From NCBI RefSeq assembly GCF_008831285.2, contig NC_045142.1, forward strand, positions 3,913,501 through 3,977,500: a stretch of DNA of 64,000 nt, read 5' to 3'. Shown piece by piece: positions 1 to 15,279 of the stretch (the first letter of the stretch is position 1; each line of letters starts with the position of its first letter). A program made the translations under genes and the position numbers. This stretch comes from Nymphaea colorata (lineage: Eukaryota > Streptophyta > Magnoliopsida > Nymphaeales > Nymphaeaceae). The notes below the pieces were generated by a model. It made no database searches, had not been told where the DNA came from, and saw only the letters and a list, made by a program, of their open reading frames with translations.

Positions 1-1819
1 TTCTAAGAAAATTTCAGTTCACTCGATTATAGGCCTTCGACAAATCCAATTGACAGCAAGCAAACGGGGCATAGTGGGCAACCATGGAATTAAGAACCTC
101 ATGAGCCATGGCGACCTGATCTTACAATTTCCTACCTTTAGTGAAGGCTCCCTGAGAGTCAGCAATAATTCTAGCAAGAATAGGTCTCATACGAAAACAG
201 ATAACTTTGGTGATAAATTTGTAAAGGGAATTACAGAGTGCAATCGACCTCAAGTCCTTGGGCGAGCAAACTCTTTGATGCTTGGGAATAAGCACAAGAA
301 TGGACCTGTTCATCTTCCTGACTAGGCGTCCTGTTTCAAAAAAACCTTTGATCGCTTTGGTGACAACAACACCAACGATGTGCCAATATCGTTGGAAAAA
401 GAAAGCTGGGAAGCCATCAGGACCTGGAGCACTGTCAGCTTTAGAAGTAAAGACAGCCTGCTTGATTTCGAAGTCAGAGATGGGAGCTAAGAGTTGTAGG
501 TTTTCCTCCATAGAAACAATAGGACTAGGGCTTAAATTCGCAAACATAGATCCGGTGGCAGCATCATCACAAAGTAATGCTTTAAAAAACTTGGTACATT
601 CTTCATTGATTTGATCCTGATCTTCAATATTGAGGTCGCCCAAAGATAGAACGGAAAGAGATTGTCTAGATTTCCTCCCAGATGCAACCTGTTGATAGAA
701 TTTAGTATTTCTATCACCATTTCTCAGCTAGTTAATTCTGGCTTTTTGGGCCCACAACATCTCTTCTTCTTTTAAAGTAGCTTGCAGCTCAAGTCTGATG
801 CAATAATCGAGATTAGAAAGGGACAAATCCCCTCTATCCAGTCTTTCTTGGACACTATCAAGCTCTTTCTGAAGAGAGTCAATCTTGGCAGAGATGTTAC
901 CATAATGCATATGATTTCAGACCAAGAGCTTGTTGCGAGTAACCTCCAGCTTACCCAGAACATGAATGAAAGCGCACCCTGAGGATTGATAGCTCCAACC
1001 ATCTTTAATGACTTCCTCACATTCACTTCTCAAACTCCAATTCTTGAGAAACTTAAACTGACCTCTTTTAGGTTGCCTGCAAGAGGTATTGATAGCTCGG
1101 AGGACCAGGGCACTGTGGTCTGAAGCACCCCAAGGTAGGATTTGAAGAGTATTCTGGTCTCTCACTTGAAGCACCAAATTAGCATTAACCATGGCCCAAT
1201 CCAGTTTACAGAGGATCGTATCAGAGTTTTTCCTGTTATTACTCCAGGTAAAATGCCGTCGTGGGTCATCAACAATGTTGAAATTGTTGTCTACTAAGAA
1301 CAGATTGAAATCATTGCAAGAGGAGGAATTTGGAGTTGGGCTACTTTTGTCATTGCTATCTCTGACCGCATTAAAGTCCCCAAGCACAGCAGTAGGGAGG
1401 TTCATAGTTTGAATAGAACTATCAAGGATACGGAGGGCATGTTGACGAGTAAGTCGGTTGGGATGGAGGTAAACCCCGAAGGTAGCAAAGGTGGCAGAGC
1501 CCTGGCGCTCCTTGGCAATAATACCAATCCAGTCCCTGCAAATAATAACATCTGCCACTTGGATGGTAATGGGATTCCATCCGGCAATAACACGAGCCCG
1601 ACCATCCGCCTGATCGTGGTTGGATACAAAATTATACTTACTATGTCTATTAAAGAAGACAGCAATGTGGTGACTAGAAAGCATGGTATCAAGAAGAAAC
1701 ACTATGTCGGGATTTTTCTCCTGCAAAGAGTTATAAACCGCACGCTGGGTTTCATTTCGGACAAGCCCTCTGATATTCCAGTTCAGTATCTTCATAAGAA
1801 AAGGGAGGTGACATGACAC
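1..1819 (-). pseudogene. L1-type LINE ORF2 relic (endonuclease plus start of reverse transcriptase)
   Basis: This is a non-LTR retrotransposon ORF2 read right to left and cut by the window edge. The endonuclease domain is open from 1819 to 917. It has the NWNIRGL start, GDFNAV, HFTWSN, LDWAMV and a terminal SDHSALVL block. The usual LETK-type glutamate is replaced in LLDTML. Frame breaks follow between about 910 and 640. The reverse transcriptase opening is in frame from 643 to 122, with SAPGPDGFPAFFFQRYW and SQGAFTKGR. A TAA interrupts at about 122, and motif A (LDLSKAYNRV) continues in the same frame to about position 13. The catalytic YADD region lies outside the window. The frameshifts and stop mean it is not functional. 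The family is the L1 clade common in plants. Confidence 0.93.
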
Positions 1820-2070
1820 TACCTTACATCAACAAGGCAGATTCGGATCCGCCAGGGAAGACTCTGCTGCCTCCTTCCCAAGAGGGAGAACAGGCTCGCT
1901 ACCAGCTCTCGAATCACCCGGATCAATTTCCATAGTGGGGTCATGGCTGGTGTCTCCTGGGTCAATAGGCCATGAGGGAGGCGCCTGAAAGGCGAGGGCC
2001 ATCTGGGAGTCCGGGTTGTTCCCATGGAGGGAGGACTTTTTCACATGCTCCTTGATGACAAGAGATGATA
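1820..2070 (-). pseudogene. Probable end of LINE ORF1, minus strand
   Basis: Just upstream of ORF2 on the same strand is a 71-codon open stretch (2044 to 1829), rich in Pro, Ser and acidic residues and ending close to the ORF2 start. Its position suits the low-complexity C-terminal end of LINE ORF1 or the ORF1-ORF2 spacer. No domain can be recognised, so the assignment rests on position alone. Confidence 0.45.
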
Positions 2071-2071
2071 G

Positions 2072-2620
2072 AGAATTTCCTAAGCCACCATCCTTTGTGG
2101 ATCAGTCACTCATATGGATTCAAATTGTACCCAGGCCAGGGTAAGCTCCGCGCAGGAGGCTGAGAACAAATCTGAGCACTGCAATCTTAATGGGTGGACT
2201 AAAGTTAGAATGGCTAATAAGGCTATGAATTGCCCTGGGTTTGTGCAAGAGCCCTCTAATCAAGCCCTGGGGAGTAATAGGTTCAAGGCACTCCAAAGAA
2301 ACATTGAGGAGGGAGAAACTCTCCTTTCTCATCAACCTGATTTAGAGAAACAAGCTGGTGCCAAATCTGAACAACCCAATCTTATGGAAGCCTGGATAGC
2401 TGGACAAGAACAGAGTATAAGAAATAAGAAGGAGCACTAACAAGAGACGCCGCCGTTTGTGCCCTCCCCAGATGGCCTAGGCCAATACAAAGCACAGGGC
2501 CCCATCTAATGCCAATCACAGTCCTAAGATTTCTGCCCACAAATCTCGCTCAGGATCATTGAAAAAAATTGCAGGCAGTTCCGGCAGCCACCCAACCCAC
2601 CAGGGTTTGTTTGTTATGTT
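2072..2620 (+). pseudogene. Inverted LINE ORF1 fragment
   Basis: On the plus strand, opposite to the adjoining ORF2, lies a coding-like stretch. It contains GWTKVRMANKAM and later SNRFKAL, the pattern seen near the end of plant L1 ORF1 proteins (a G-W/F-V block followed by N-R/S-F-x-x-L). The first open stretch runs 2114-2440. A frameshifted continuation has a basic KRRRRL patch and then KISAHKSRSGSLKKIAG to about 2610. Upstream, 2072-2140 is open in another frame (FPKPPSFVDQSLIWIQ). Frameshifts make it a relic. Its orientation relative to ORF2 is what a 5' inversion during insertion would give. Confidence 0.65.
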
Positions 2621-4000
2621 TATGGTTCATAGCTTTGCTCTAGGTGAAGGCATTCATGTTTTTGGAAGCTGCAACGATTGTTTCAGTTTCAACTTCCTAG
2701 CTTCCTAAGTGCTCATAGTACCAAAGGGGTTGTCTAAAAATGGAGTTCATGAACTGCAAGAGTTCTCATATTGTAGCTTTTCTCTGTCTATAGCAAAGTA
2801 GCTAGCTAATTGGTTTAACATAAACAATAAAGTAAAGATTGAACAAACTTACGCTTTGGTGATATTAAAAACATACGCTTATATTTAATTTATTTCGTTT
2901 ACCTTCATGTTTCCAATGTAGTATACAGTTAGTTAAATGAAATGAAAGAAATTCAGCATGTTCTTGTAAAAATTTCACTAAAAATTAATGAAACTTGCCA
3001 CTTATATGTTGGCATAAAATGAACGAGATGCAGACATATATAACGCAAATGGTAAATCCATTTACACTATCAAGCACCAAGCATACCAAAGGGTTCATCC
3101 CTGAGGGGCAGGTGCAATGGCTTGGGGGCAGTCCATTTTTATTTTTGATTGATAAGCCGTCGACTTTCTATGCTGCAAAAAGGAGGTCACTAATGTACAA
3201 GTTGAAGCGCAACAAGGGCAACGTCCCGAACCACTAAAAGTTAGTCTTGTGATGTAAGGCCGTGGGTACGCTTTTTATACTCTTCCACTCTGTTGCCAAC
3301 CTCTCGTACGTTTGAACCCGGTGCATGTTCGTGTAGTCTTTTTAAAAAACCGCAAAAGTGTTTCTTTAAAAATGTGAAAAGGAAGCCTGCTTATGAGGAC
3401 AAAATGGAAAAATAATAAGTTGTTTTCCCATTTTGTCCTAGTGGGGAGGCAACGTGGTGCATTGCCAGGAGAAAGAATACATGTTTATTTGACATGCAAA
3501 CAAGAAGCACGGTCAAGAAAAATTGGCTGGAGGGGCACTTGTTTAAACAAACTCAAATCTTGTAGGGTACTTATATACATATGAGGATAAATATTTAAGA
3601 TTTCTATTTAAAACAAAAAAAAAATATAATGTGGCTACGCCACTGGTACACTCTAATTCCACTTTCTCAGCTTTTCTTTGATGTCATTTTGGCAAACTCA
3701 CATTCAAATTCCAAAAAAACTGTTGATTTCATTTGTATGGACCTCTTCATCACAACTTAAGCTCATTTTAGAGTCATAAGGTCCTTTTTTTCTCAATGGA
3801 GAACAGACAATAAATTTTTTCTTTTGCCTCCAAGGGTATAGTATAGGTAGTCGGGATATTGGACATTAATTTTATTATTGTGGGTGTTACTCTTTTGTAT
3901 TGCAAAAAGTGACGGGTGGTACTCGTAAGTTAAAAAGAGTAACCACAAATTCACGCAAATACCAATGTAGCTTTCAACACAGAGGATAGGGGGAAGAAGG
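2621..4000. other. No gene recognised
   Basis: AT-rich sequence. Open stretches here (for example 2995-3237 and 3393-3584) show no domain, no exon structure and no family resemblance I can name. Confidence 0.5.
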
Positions 4001-4443
4001 GTGAGGGGGAAGGGCTTAGGCCTCTCACTCAGGCAGTGTAGTTCCCTCATACTCACACGGAAAAGAGTGTTTTTCACATTTATACAAAAGAAAAAGGATA
4101 CTAGGAAAAGCAAATTAAAAAAGGCGTTGGATGCTCCAAGTTGGATCTTGATCTAAATCCGGATCCAATTTTAAAATTTATGGCTACTTGACTCAATTCA
4201 AGTACTACTGACGACAAAATACAAATTACTAAGTGAACAAAAACACATGCATGAGATAAAGCTGTTTTAATCAGGCATGTCAACAAATGGAATTCAAATC
4301 GAATGTACCCCATCGTCATATGTGAATTATCAGTTATACATATTTGGATTCAAATTTGGATTTGAACATAAATAAGGAAAAGTATATGCCAAACCTAAAT
4401 TTGTTCTTCAAATTTTATTTCAATCCAATCCAAATCCAACTTG
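4000..4443 (+). repeat. Dispersed repeat, copy 1 (second copy at 10067-10340)
   Basis: The stretch starting with GGGTGAGGGGGAAGGGCTTA, then ACACATGCATGAGATAAAG and the block rich in TTTGGATT/AATCCAAATC up to TCCAAATCCAACT recurs in the same order at 10067-10340. The two copies differ by substitutions and small indels, and copy 1 carries extra sequence between the first two blocks. No coding capacity is seen. It is probably a non-autonomous transposon remnant. Confidence 0.75.
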
Positions 4444-4535
4444 GAGGATGGATTTTGCTTGCAGCCCGCCCAAATTCGGTTAGTAGGATGATTTTGCTCG
4501 CAGCCCGCCCAAATTCACCCGAAAACTCCATATGA
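4444..4535 (+). repeat. Short tandem duplication
   Basis: A unit of about 45 bp containing ATTTTGC(T/C)(T/C)GCAGCCCGCCC and AAATTC is present twice in tandem. It lies just outside the left end of the kinase palindrome. Confidence 0.7.
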
Positions 4536-4879
4536 AAGACTGAAACTGCCGAAGGGTGAAGGGCGAAGGCCAAAGGGGCGAGGCGAACCGGCGAGCGAAG
4601 GGCAACGCAGCACTTGCAGGCTCGCAGCGGCGCAAGCAACAAGGGTCAAGCTGGTAGCCAGTAGGGTTCTTCTTCTTCTTCTTGAATCATGAATGAATCG
4701 TCAATCGCTTGGTCTTGAATGGTGTTGGCCCTGTTCCTGTTGGGTTTTCATTTGTTTTTCCCTTTGAATCGCCGGGAAATTAGTATCGAGAACAAAGGAA
4801 CTACAAAATGGTTTCTTCATATAGTAGTACAACGACAAACTTAAAAATGATTAATTGGCCAAAAATTATTAGCGCTTAC

Positions 4880-5787
<908 letters not shown>

Positions 5788-6549
5788 TTAGCCTTTCACA
5801 CTTGTCTGGTTCCTTCCCCTCCTCTTGAAATTTGTTTTTTTACCTAACCTTTTGAATCCTCTCTCTTTTCTTTTATTTTATTGCTTCTACTTTTTTTTTG
5901 TTAATAAATATATTTTAATAAGCTAGTAACAATTTATTGTTAGTCCTTTTTGAGGATGGTATTGACACAGGCACTCCTTTCTCCCCCCTCCCTTTATTAG
6001 CCTTATATTGCTTTTACTTTCAATGTCTTATCAATGGCTTTGATTAGAGTACGAATTCATTGTTCATTTCATGTGGAATTGGCATTGACCCAATCGCCCT
6101 TCAGCAAATACAAATCAAATCTAAAACCAACAATGAGAGTGTGAGAGTTATTGGCAAGTGCAGGGGTCGATTCTTAACTCTCACACTCTCATTGTTGGTT
6201 TTAGATTTGATTTGTATTTGCTGAAAGGCGATTGGGACAATGCCAATTCCACATGAAACGAACAATGAATTCCTGCCCCTTTTATCAAAGCCATTGATAA
6301 GACATTGAAAGTGAAAGCGATAAAAGGCTAATAAAGAGAGGGGGGAGGGGAGAAAGGAGAGCCTGTGTCAATACCATCCTCAAAACGGACTAGACAATAA
6401 ATTGTTACCAGCTTATTAAAATATATTTATTAACAAAAAAAAAAGTAGAAGCAACAAAATAAAAGAAAAGGGAGAGGATTCAAAAGGTTAGGTAAATGGG
6501 AAGGAACCAGACAAGTGTAAAAGGCTAAAAATTATATTGTATGGTATAG

Positions 6550-7437
6550 TTGGCAGCCCATATTATATTGCTCCAGAAGTCCTTGCTTGGGGCTATAACG
6601 AAGAAGCAGATGTACAGAGAGCCGGCGTGATTCTTTACATTCTTCTCAGTGGGCAACCTCCTTTCTGTGGGTTACCAGGGCACAGGTTTTTGATGAAGTA
6701 AGGGCAGCAGACATATGGTTTCCGGCGGAACCTTGGGACCATGTATCTGCTTCTGCTAAAGATTTGATCAGAAGAGTGGTTTGCAGAGATCAGAGGCACA
6801 GACTTACTGCAGCACAGGTCTTAGGTATGTGTTTCCTATTTTTTCTTCTGTATGACTTTGAATTGTCTACTTTGGCACTTTAGTTCATGTTTATCTTAAC
6901 CTACTTAAATTGTTTTTGTTGAGTTGATGACGTTGATTATGGTTTATGTCTCTTTTGTGAAAATGGTATAGACTTGAATATCGTTTTAACTATGTTTTTC
7001 AGCATGATCCTAGATTGCAGCAGCAATTATTTTGCTTCTCTTTCGGACAATCTTTAAGTCATCCTCATGATTCTGTATTTTCAGACCATTGCTGGTTTAA
7101 AAAGAGAAGTTCTTGGGAGATGAAGGCCAGTTTGGCCCACTCTAAGACTCTTTGCCTGAGCAATCGATTCCCATGAACTGTGCTTTCATCCTGAACTCCA
7201 GCAACGTGGTTTGTTGTGATGTTCAGCGGGACCTCTCCCCTACGTTTACTTGCTAAACGTCATTTTCTTCCTTTCTGGCTGATGCAATGCGTAATTCGCC
7301 ATCTACTGGCCTTTCGTTTAGGAGCTCTGCGTCAAGTGATGAGGAGTGCTCTACCCCAATAGCTTCAGTGCCGAGCTTTGCATTCTTCGCTCCCGGCACT
7401 CCAGATGAACAGGAGAACTCAACTGCCAATCAAGGAG
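6550..7437 (+). pseudogene. PEPKR2/CDPK-like protein kinase fragment, right palindrome arm
   Basis: This is the mirror copy of the left-arm fragment, read rightward. The kinase exon (6550-6824) shows [20 protein letters not shown] and QPPFCG, then a frame break from a 2-bp loss, then EPWDHVSASAKDLIRR. It ends at an intact donor, as in the left arm. Compared with the left arm, the DVWSA tryptophan codon has changed (DVQRA). The C-terminal exon starts after an intact TTTTTCAG acceptor at 7003 and reaches a GTAAGC donor after 7437, but it is broken by stops and shifts. The two arms carry different disabling changes as well as a shared one at the start of the C-terminal exon, so the gene piece was probably already damaged when it was duplicated. 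Confidence 0.82.
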
Positions 7438-7537
7438 GTAAGCGCTAATAATTTTTGGCCAATTAATCCTTTTTAAGTTTGTTGTCCAACTACTATACGA
7501 AGAAACCATTTTGTAGTTCCTTTGTTCTGAATACTAT

Positions 7538-10066
<2,529 letters not shown>

Positions 10067-10340
10067 GGAAGAGGGGTGAGGGGGAAGGGCTTACTACTGA
10101 TGACAACGTACAACTTCCTAAGTGAAAAAAAAAACACATGCATGAGATAAAGATGATTTTAATCAGCTATGTCAACAAGTTAAATTCAAATCAAATGTAC
10201 CGCATTGTCATTACGTGACTTATCGGTTATACATATTTGGATTCGAGTTTGAATTTGGATTTGTACATGAATAAAGAAAAGTCTATACCATACCTAAATT
10301 TGATTTTCAAATTTTATTTCCATTCAATCCAAATCCAACT
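10067..10340 (+). repeat. Dispersed repeat, copy 2 (of 4000-4443)
   Basis: Same block order as copy 1: GGGTGAGGGGGAAGGGCTTA, ACACATGCATGAGATAAAG, GGTTATACATATTTGGATT and a closing AATCCAAATCCAACT. It is followed to about 10560 by more of the degenerate AATCCAAATC/GGATTTGGAT type sequence also seen at 30880-31060, 39225-39625 and 55800-56060. Confidence 0.75.
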
Positions 10341-10679
10341 TTTTCGTTTCACATCTGAATCTTCAACCAAATTTTAAATACACAACCAAATCTCAACTGT
10401 ATTACAATACGTTAAGGACCAATTACTTTGAAAATGTTTGAATATTAGATATGAATCAATTTTTGAAAACCGAATCCAAATCCCAATCTAATTGGATATT
10501 TATTTAAACCAAATCTGAATCAAATCTAACAGGATGTCATTTCTTAGATTTGTTTCCAAACTGATCAATTTCTTAATTGAATGTTAATTTTTTTTCCATA
10601 TCCAAATTTTTTGAAGCAGTTTTGCCGGATTTGATCCAACTGAGCTGGGTACTGACTGTCCCATCTAGATCAGAGGTCA

Positions 10680-11745
10680 GCGGGGCTGAGGTAGGAGGCT
10701 GGCAGGGGCAATGCCCCTCTCAGATTTTTAAAATTTCAAAACTTTATATGTAAAATTTTAAAATTTTAGTTTAATTTATATAAAAAATTGAAAAATTATA
10801 TTTTGGCATCATGTAAAATTTTGAAACTATGTTGGGCCCTTCTAACAAAAAATTTCAAACTCAATCACTGGAGAATCAAACTGACGTCATTTTTTTTCCC
10901 ACATTTCTCAGCTTAAAAGGCCCCTCTTCTTTCTTCTGGGCTTCTTCACTTTACCTATATTGGGAGGTATGCTTCTCTGCTGATGCTTTTCTCTCTCCAG
11001 ATAATTCTCTCTCTCTCTCATACACACACATACATATTTGCTATCATATTATAGTCTCTCTCTTATGCGCGCACACACACATATATATATAATTCTACAT
11101 CCAATGTTGTCAACGGCTACGAAATTTACACGAGTTAAATAAATTAGTTCGTAAATACAAATTGTAGAGTTTTAAATAAACTCATTTGTGAATCAAGTGT
11201 ACAGATTTGCTTTTTTCCTTACTCTTTTTGTTATTATATTTTTGGACATTCCAAGCTGATTTATATGGTTGGATCCACAAGAAACAACTTTAAAATAGAA
11301 GGCATTCAATCATGCTTTCCTTGTAGGCAGGATAAAGTTGGTAAAAATTTCACCCATTAAAATTTTTTTGCACCCTCTGTCAAATGCTGCCGCAATCTTC
11401 ACAATGAGACAAGGCTATGTATTCCAAAGACATTCCCTAGGTTGGTTTCCCCTTTGTCCCATTTTTTAAGTTAGTTTCTAACAATTATTTATACCCGAAC
11501 TATGTTTACTAACTAACGGCAGAATGGAGTCTTTTTTCTCCATACTCCGGCACCTTAATTCCCTTTTTTTCTCCATCCATAGGTCAGGAAGTCGAGAATA
11601 TTTAGCATATGATTTGGTCTGCTTGCAAGCAAACTTTCATTCCAATGCAAAGGAGGAAGGAAGCATGACTGGGAGAATGTAAATATGTGGCTGAAGGTCG
11701 GGGTTAGATGTGGTGGACCGTGTGTGGTTGAAAGGGGTGGCTTGA
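10680..11745. other. AT-rich stretch, no gene recognised
   Basis: The stretch begins with a GC-richer GGGGCAATGCCCCTCTCAG block followed by many TTTTAAAATTT runs, which looks like a degraded repeat. A CT/CA-rich low-complexity patch lies at 11005-11090. No exon is recognisable. Confidence 0.4.
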
Positions 11746-12119
11746 AGCATTCATCGTGGTGGTTAAGAAAAGGCAGACAACAACTTATGCTTGTCTGTAC
11801 ATGGGGGAAGGGGATGAGGGGAGAATGCACCAGGAAATTGCAATAGATTCTCAGGATCGTGCAGAATTGAAGACTCTAGGATGGTGCATAGAGAAGGCCA
11901 ACAGCAGGTCTCCCAGACTTCATGTTTGGTCCAACAACGGTAGTTGGAGAAAGCGCCTGACAGGAACTCTGGAGGGTAGAAGACAGTAGCCCCAAGGTTG
12001 GGAAGAGCTAACTGATAGAATGGAGCTGTGTTTGCTTAAGAATAACTTCATCCCAACAACTGCAGGTAAAAGGATATTGTCTTACAGGGAAGAGGGGACA
12101 ATGTTGTGCCCCTTCAGGT
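11746..12119 (+). other. Coding-like stretch of unknown origin
   Basis: An open stretch from about 11756 to 11989 and its continuation past one stop have normal codon-like composition, unlike the AT-rich surroundings. Translated blocks include LKTLGWCIEKANSRSPRL and, after the stop, GWEELTDRMELCLLKNNFIP. The segment ends in a 19-T run at 12121. It matches no family I recognise. It may be a captured or degraded gene piece or part of a transposon. No start, splice or partner exon was found. Confidence 0.3.
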
Positions 12120-12384
12120 GTTTTTTTTTTTTTTTTTTTGTTTGAACAACAGTATCTTATTCACAGGTCTGGATGCTTTTGCATCTCCATTTGTTTCTAT
12201 TTTGGTTTTTCCTCAGTCTTTGTCCCATGCTTTATTGGCACTCTTTCCACAAGGGTCTCATTTTGGTATTGACTCTTTTCTGTACATATTCATTGCTTTT
12301 TAATAGAAGTCAGGGAGCATGCTCCCAGCCATGCTTCATTGGAAGTACGAGGGGTCCCATCTTCTGAAACACATTTATTCTGCA

Positions 12385-12640
12385 ATAGTTTTTGTTTGGT
12401 AAGATTTTATTCCATAAAGTTTAACTTATATATCAAAGATTACACACTATATGCAAGCGCAATAAATGTATACACATAGAAGATGCATAGATACAGTACC
12501 CACACTATTTTGTACATTAACAAGCATATATGAGCTGAACCAAAGCCACTTAATGTACTCCCTCTCGTGCTTGAGTGACTTAAAAGTCAGTGTTCTCCCT
12601 CCCCCTATCCCAAGATCTATGCGGTTGTATTTTCACAAGC
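12385..12640 (+). repeat. Dispersed direct repeat, copy 1 (second copy at 14535-14780)
   Basis: Shared blocks are TTTTTGTTTGGTA(A/G)GATTT, TTGTACATTAACAAGCATA, AAGCCACTTAAT, and CTTGAGTGA followed by TGTTCTCCCTC/TGTGCTCCCTC and CATTTTCAC-like sequence. The order is the same in both copies, with scattered substitutions. Confidence 0.72.
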
Positions 12641-13229
12641 CATGCATGTCTAACTACCACCACTTCAACAAATTTGCTCTCAAATACCTTCTGTATTGGG
12701 CAGAGACACATGCGAGCATGTGGGCAGTTGCCCATACAGTCTAATAACATTCTCTTATTTACTTGTTGCTTGACCTTAAATTTCTGCATACTTATATTAA
12801 AAATCCCCCTCAAATATGTGGTGACTGCCAACCCCTCAACCAAATGCGTCTGGTTTTGTCATTGCTTCCTCACAATTAAAATTATGGAGTTTCTATATTC
12901 TTGATGCCAACACAGAGGGATGGAGCTAGAAATTTCTGGCTGAAAAAGCGGTCCTATATATATATATATATAGGTAGCTAGATGGACACCAATATGCCTA
13001 AGAAAATGATGAAGAGGTACTAATATGTGAAATAATCAAATTGTGTGGGAAATAAAAGAGAGGGGAAAAGAAAATGACTATTACTTAGTCATGTTGCTTG
13101 CATCTTGAATAATTCTACCACTAGGTGACTTTTTGAGCAGGTGCTCCATGCATGCAGATTGTGCCAATTAGTAGAAATAAGTAAATACTGACTCAAAGTA
13201 CATGGTTAAATTTTGGCTTATACAATTAA

Positions 13230-13640
13230 GCCTCCACATGAGTTGAGTTAAACTCGAGCTGCTCCAGAAAACTCAAGCTTGAGCTCTGCTCGAGCCCTTT
13301 GAACAAGCTGAAGATTGACTTGACGGTACAATACCGAACTCAAGCTCGACTCGCTTAAGTCATTCAACTTGTTTATGTTAAACTTGTCTTGTTTCTTTTA
13401 GCTTGTTAATCCGCTTAATTGCAACTCATTTAACTATTATCTTCTTATATTTCATCATTCATTTTGTAGTCAAGTCAAGTCGAGTTTAAATGAGTTAAGT
13501 TCTTATAACTCAAACTCAACTCATTTAATATTACAAGAATTCATTTGAACTCAAGTTTGACACAATTTATAAACAAGTCAAGTTTTGACGAGTGAGTTCA
13601 AGTCAAGCTCAAGTTGGCGTGACTCATTAGCCATATATAC
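13230..13640 (+). repeat. CTCGAGCTC-rich dispersed repeat, copy 1 (copy 2 at 25945-26350)
   Basis: A 400-bp stretch made of imperfect AACTCAAGCTCGA and AAGTCGAGTTTAA words. It includes TTGTCTTGTTTC, a TTATAAAC(A/G)AGTC block and GAGTGAGTTCAAGT. The same blocks occur in the same order at 25945-26350. No coding potential. Confidence 0.75.
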
Positions 13641-13817
13641 AATCGAAATTAATTGAAATAAGTTTAGTAAGCTAGGCTAAGTTTTATGTTCTTAAATACT
13701 CTATATGTTGCCTGATGTAAGCAGCATTGGTTGAACATTACCTTTCGGAGTAGAAATGATTATAAATGACCAAATATTTGAAGTCAGTATTGTAAAATTT
13801 GTAAGTTGGTGCTTATA

Positions 13818-14144
13818 TATATATATATATATATAACATTGACTTTAAAACTAATGAACATCAGAAGACACCAAACTTGAGCTGTCTGATCCAATAGGAT
13901 GGACGCTTGAAAAAACAAGAAGAAAAAAAGGTGAGTAAGGTAACCTAGTCATCTGACTTGCACTGTTCGATTCAACATGATGGACGGTTAAAAAAAAAAA
14001 GAGAGAAAAGGTGATGGGTACTTTTGTTAGTTTACATTTTTTTTCTCGTTGTTTTTCTCTTAATTATCTATCTACTTTAAATGTTCATCCTTGATTAGAT
14101 GGTTAGGCGACTATTTAACTAGAGTCATCGTCCAGTCATTCTCC

Positions 14145-14188
<44 letters not shown>

Positions 14189-14190
14189 GC
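13818..14190. repeat. Microsatellite-flanked GATGGACG-type repeat
   Basis: A (TA)n run at 13818-13838 and a (CT)n(AT)n run at 14142-14188 bracket degenerate sequence with GATGGACG(C/G)TT, AAGAAAAAAAGGTGA and GACTAGTCAT-like words. Similar sequence is seen at about 45000-45230 and 56700-57130, so this looks like a small transposon family. Confidence 0.5.
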
Positions 14191-14534
14191 AACCAACTAC
14201 ATGTGTGAGAGGCCAGAGATATCCAGACAGCTAGAGAAATCTATGCCATATATAGTGAGGCAGGCCATTCAACAGTAAAGCCTACGTTGCATCATCTATA
14301 AACAAACCCAATTATTGCAATTGCTCAGGATATATATTCTTTAAAACATGGGAGAAGCTCCCTTGATCCTCAATAGGATGGATGACAAAAAAGACTGGCA
14401 GTTTGCCGAAAGTTTGTGCAAATTAGTCACAGTAAATTGGAGCATAATTCCCAGTTCAACCTATCAACAACAAGGATGTCAACTATCTAGATCTCAAGTT
14501 CTACGAGCCAAGCATAGGTGGTCTCACATTAATT

Positions 14535-14780
14535 TTTGTTTGGTAGGATTTAATGCCATGCATTTCAAACCATATGTTACATAAGGCACACATGTAAAAT
14601 GCAATAAGTGTACACACAGAGTTGACGCGTTCCTACAGTACATATACTGTTTGTACATTAACAAGCATACACAAACTGAAACAAGCCACTTAATTTGCCC
14701 TCTAGTACTTGAGTGATTTAAATGTCATGTGCTCCCTCGTCCTATCTCATGATAAGGTGCCATTTTCACCAGGCCAAATA
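14535..14780 (+). repeat. Dispersed direct repeat, copy 2 (of 12385-12640)
   Basis: It carries the same ordered blocks as the copy 2.1 kb upstream, including TTGTACATTAACAAGCATA. Confidence 0.72.
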
Positions 14781-14984
14781 AGTTCACTTGCAGCCTCTTT
14801 TATTGATTTTCTCTTCCGATGGAGGAATATGTCATCCTACCTCCCAACAGAGACCTGAAGTCTCCTACTCTTTTCGACGATATGTATTAAATGTTTCCTT
14901 TTACTGCTCTTCAACTTTTGTATCAATACAAGGTTGATGCCCTTGACACTCAAACCAAAGAAGCAGCAACCCAAACCATTTGAG

Positions 14985-15270
14985 CATCGCGCAAGCTAGG
15001 CCTTACACCCGAAACTCAAGTCCAAGCTTGACCTGATGCTCGAAACCCAAGCCTGGACTCAACTAGGCCTGGTGCGGATAAAATAAAAAAATAAATTTTT
15101 AAAATATAAAGTAAAAAAATTTAAATATAAATTACATTTTTAATAATAAAATATATATTATTATAAAATAAAATAATATAAAAAACTAAATGGGCTGACC
15201 CAAGCAGGCTCGATACATTATCGGGATGGGTAATGAGTACCCATCGAGCAAGCAGGCCCGATGCCTTGGC
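14985..15270 (+). repeat. GC-ended, AT-cored dispersed repeat
   Basis: Ends with AAGCCTGG/GGCCTGGTGCGG and TACCCATCGAGCAAGCAGGC surround a core made almost only of A and T (15070-15190). The same design and the TACCCATCGAG word recur at 27770-28060, inverted at 30120-30345, and in related form at 32210-32520. Confidence 0.65.
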
Positions 15271-15279
15271 TTAACTTCG

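Noticed and set aside
6151-6174. Palindrome as a simple sequencing or assembly artefact
   Set aside because: The arms differ by many substitutions and indels, which a chimeric artefact would not show.
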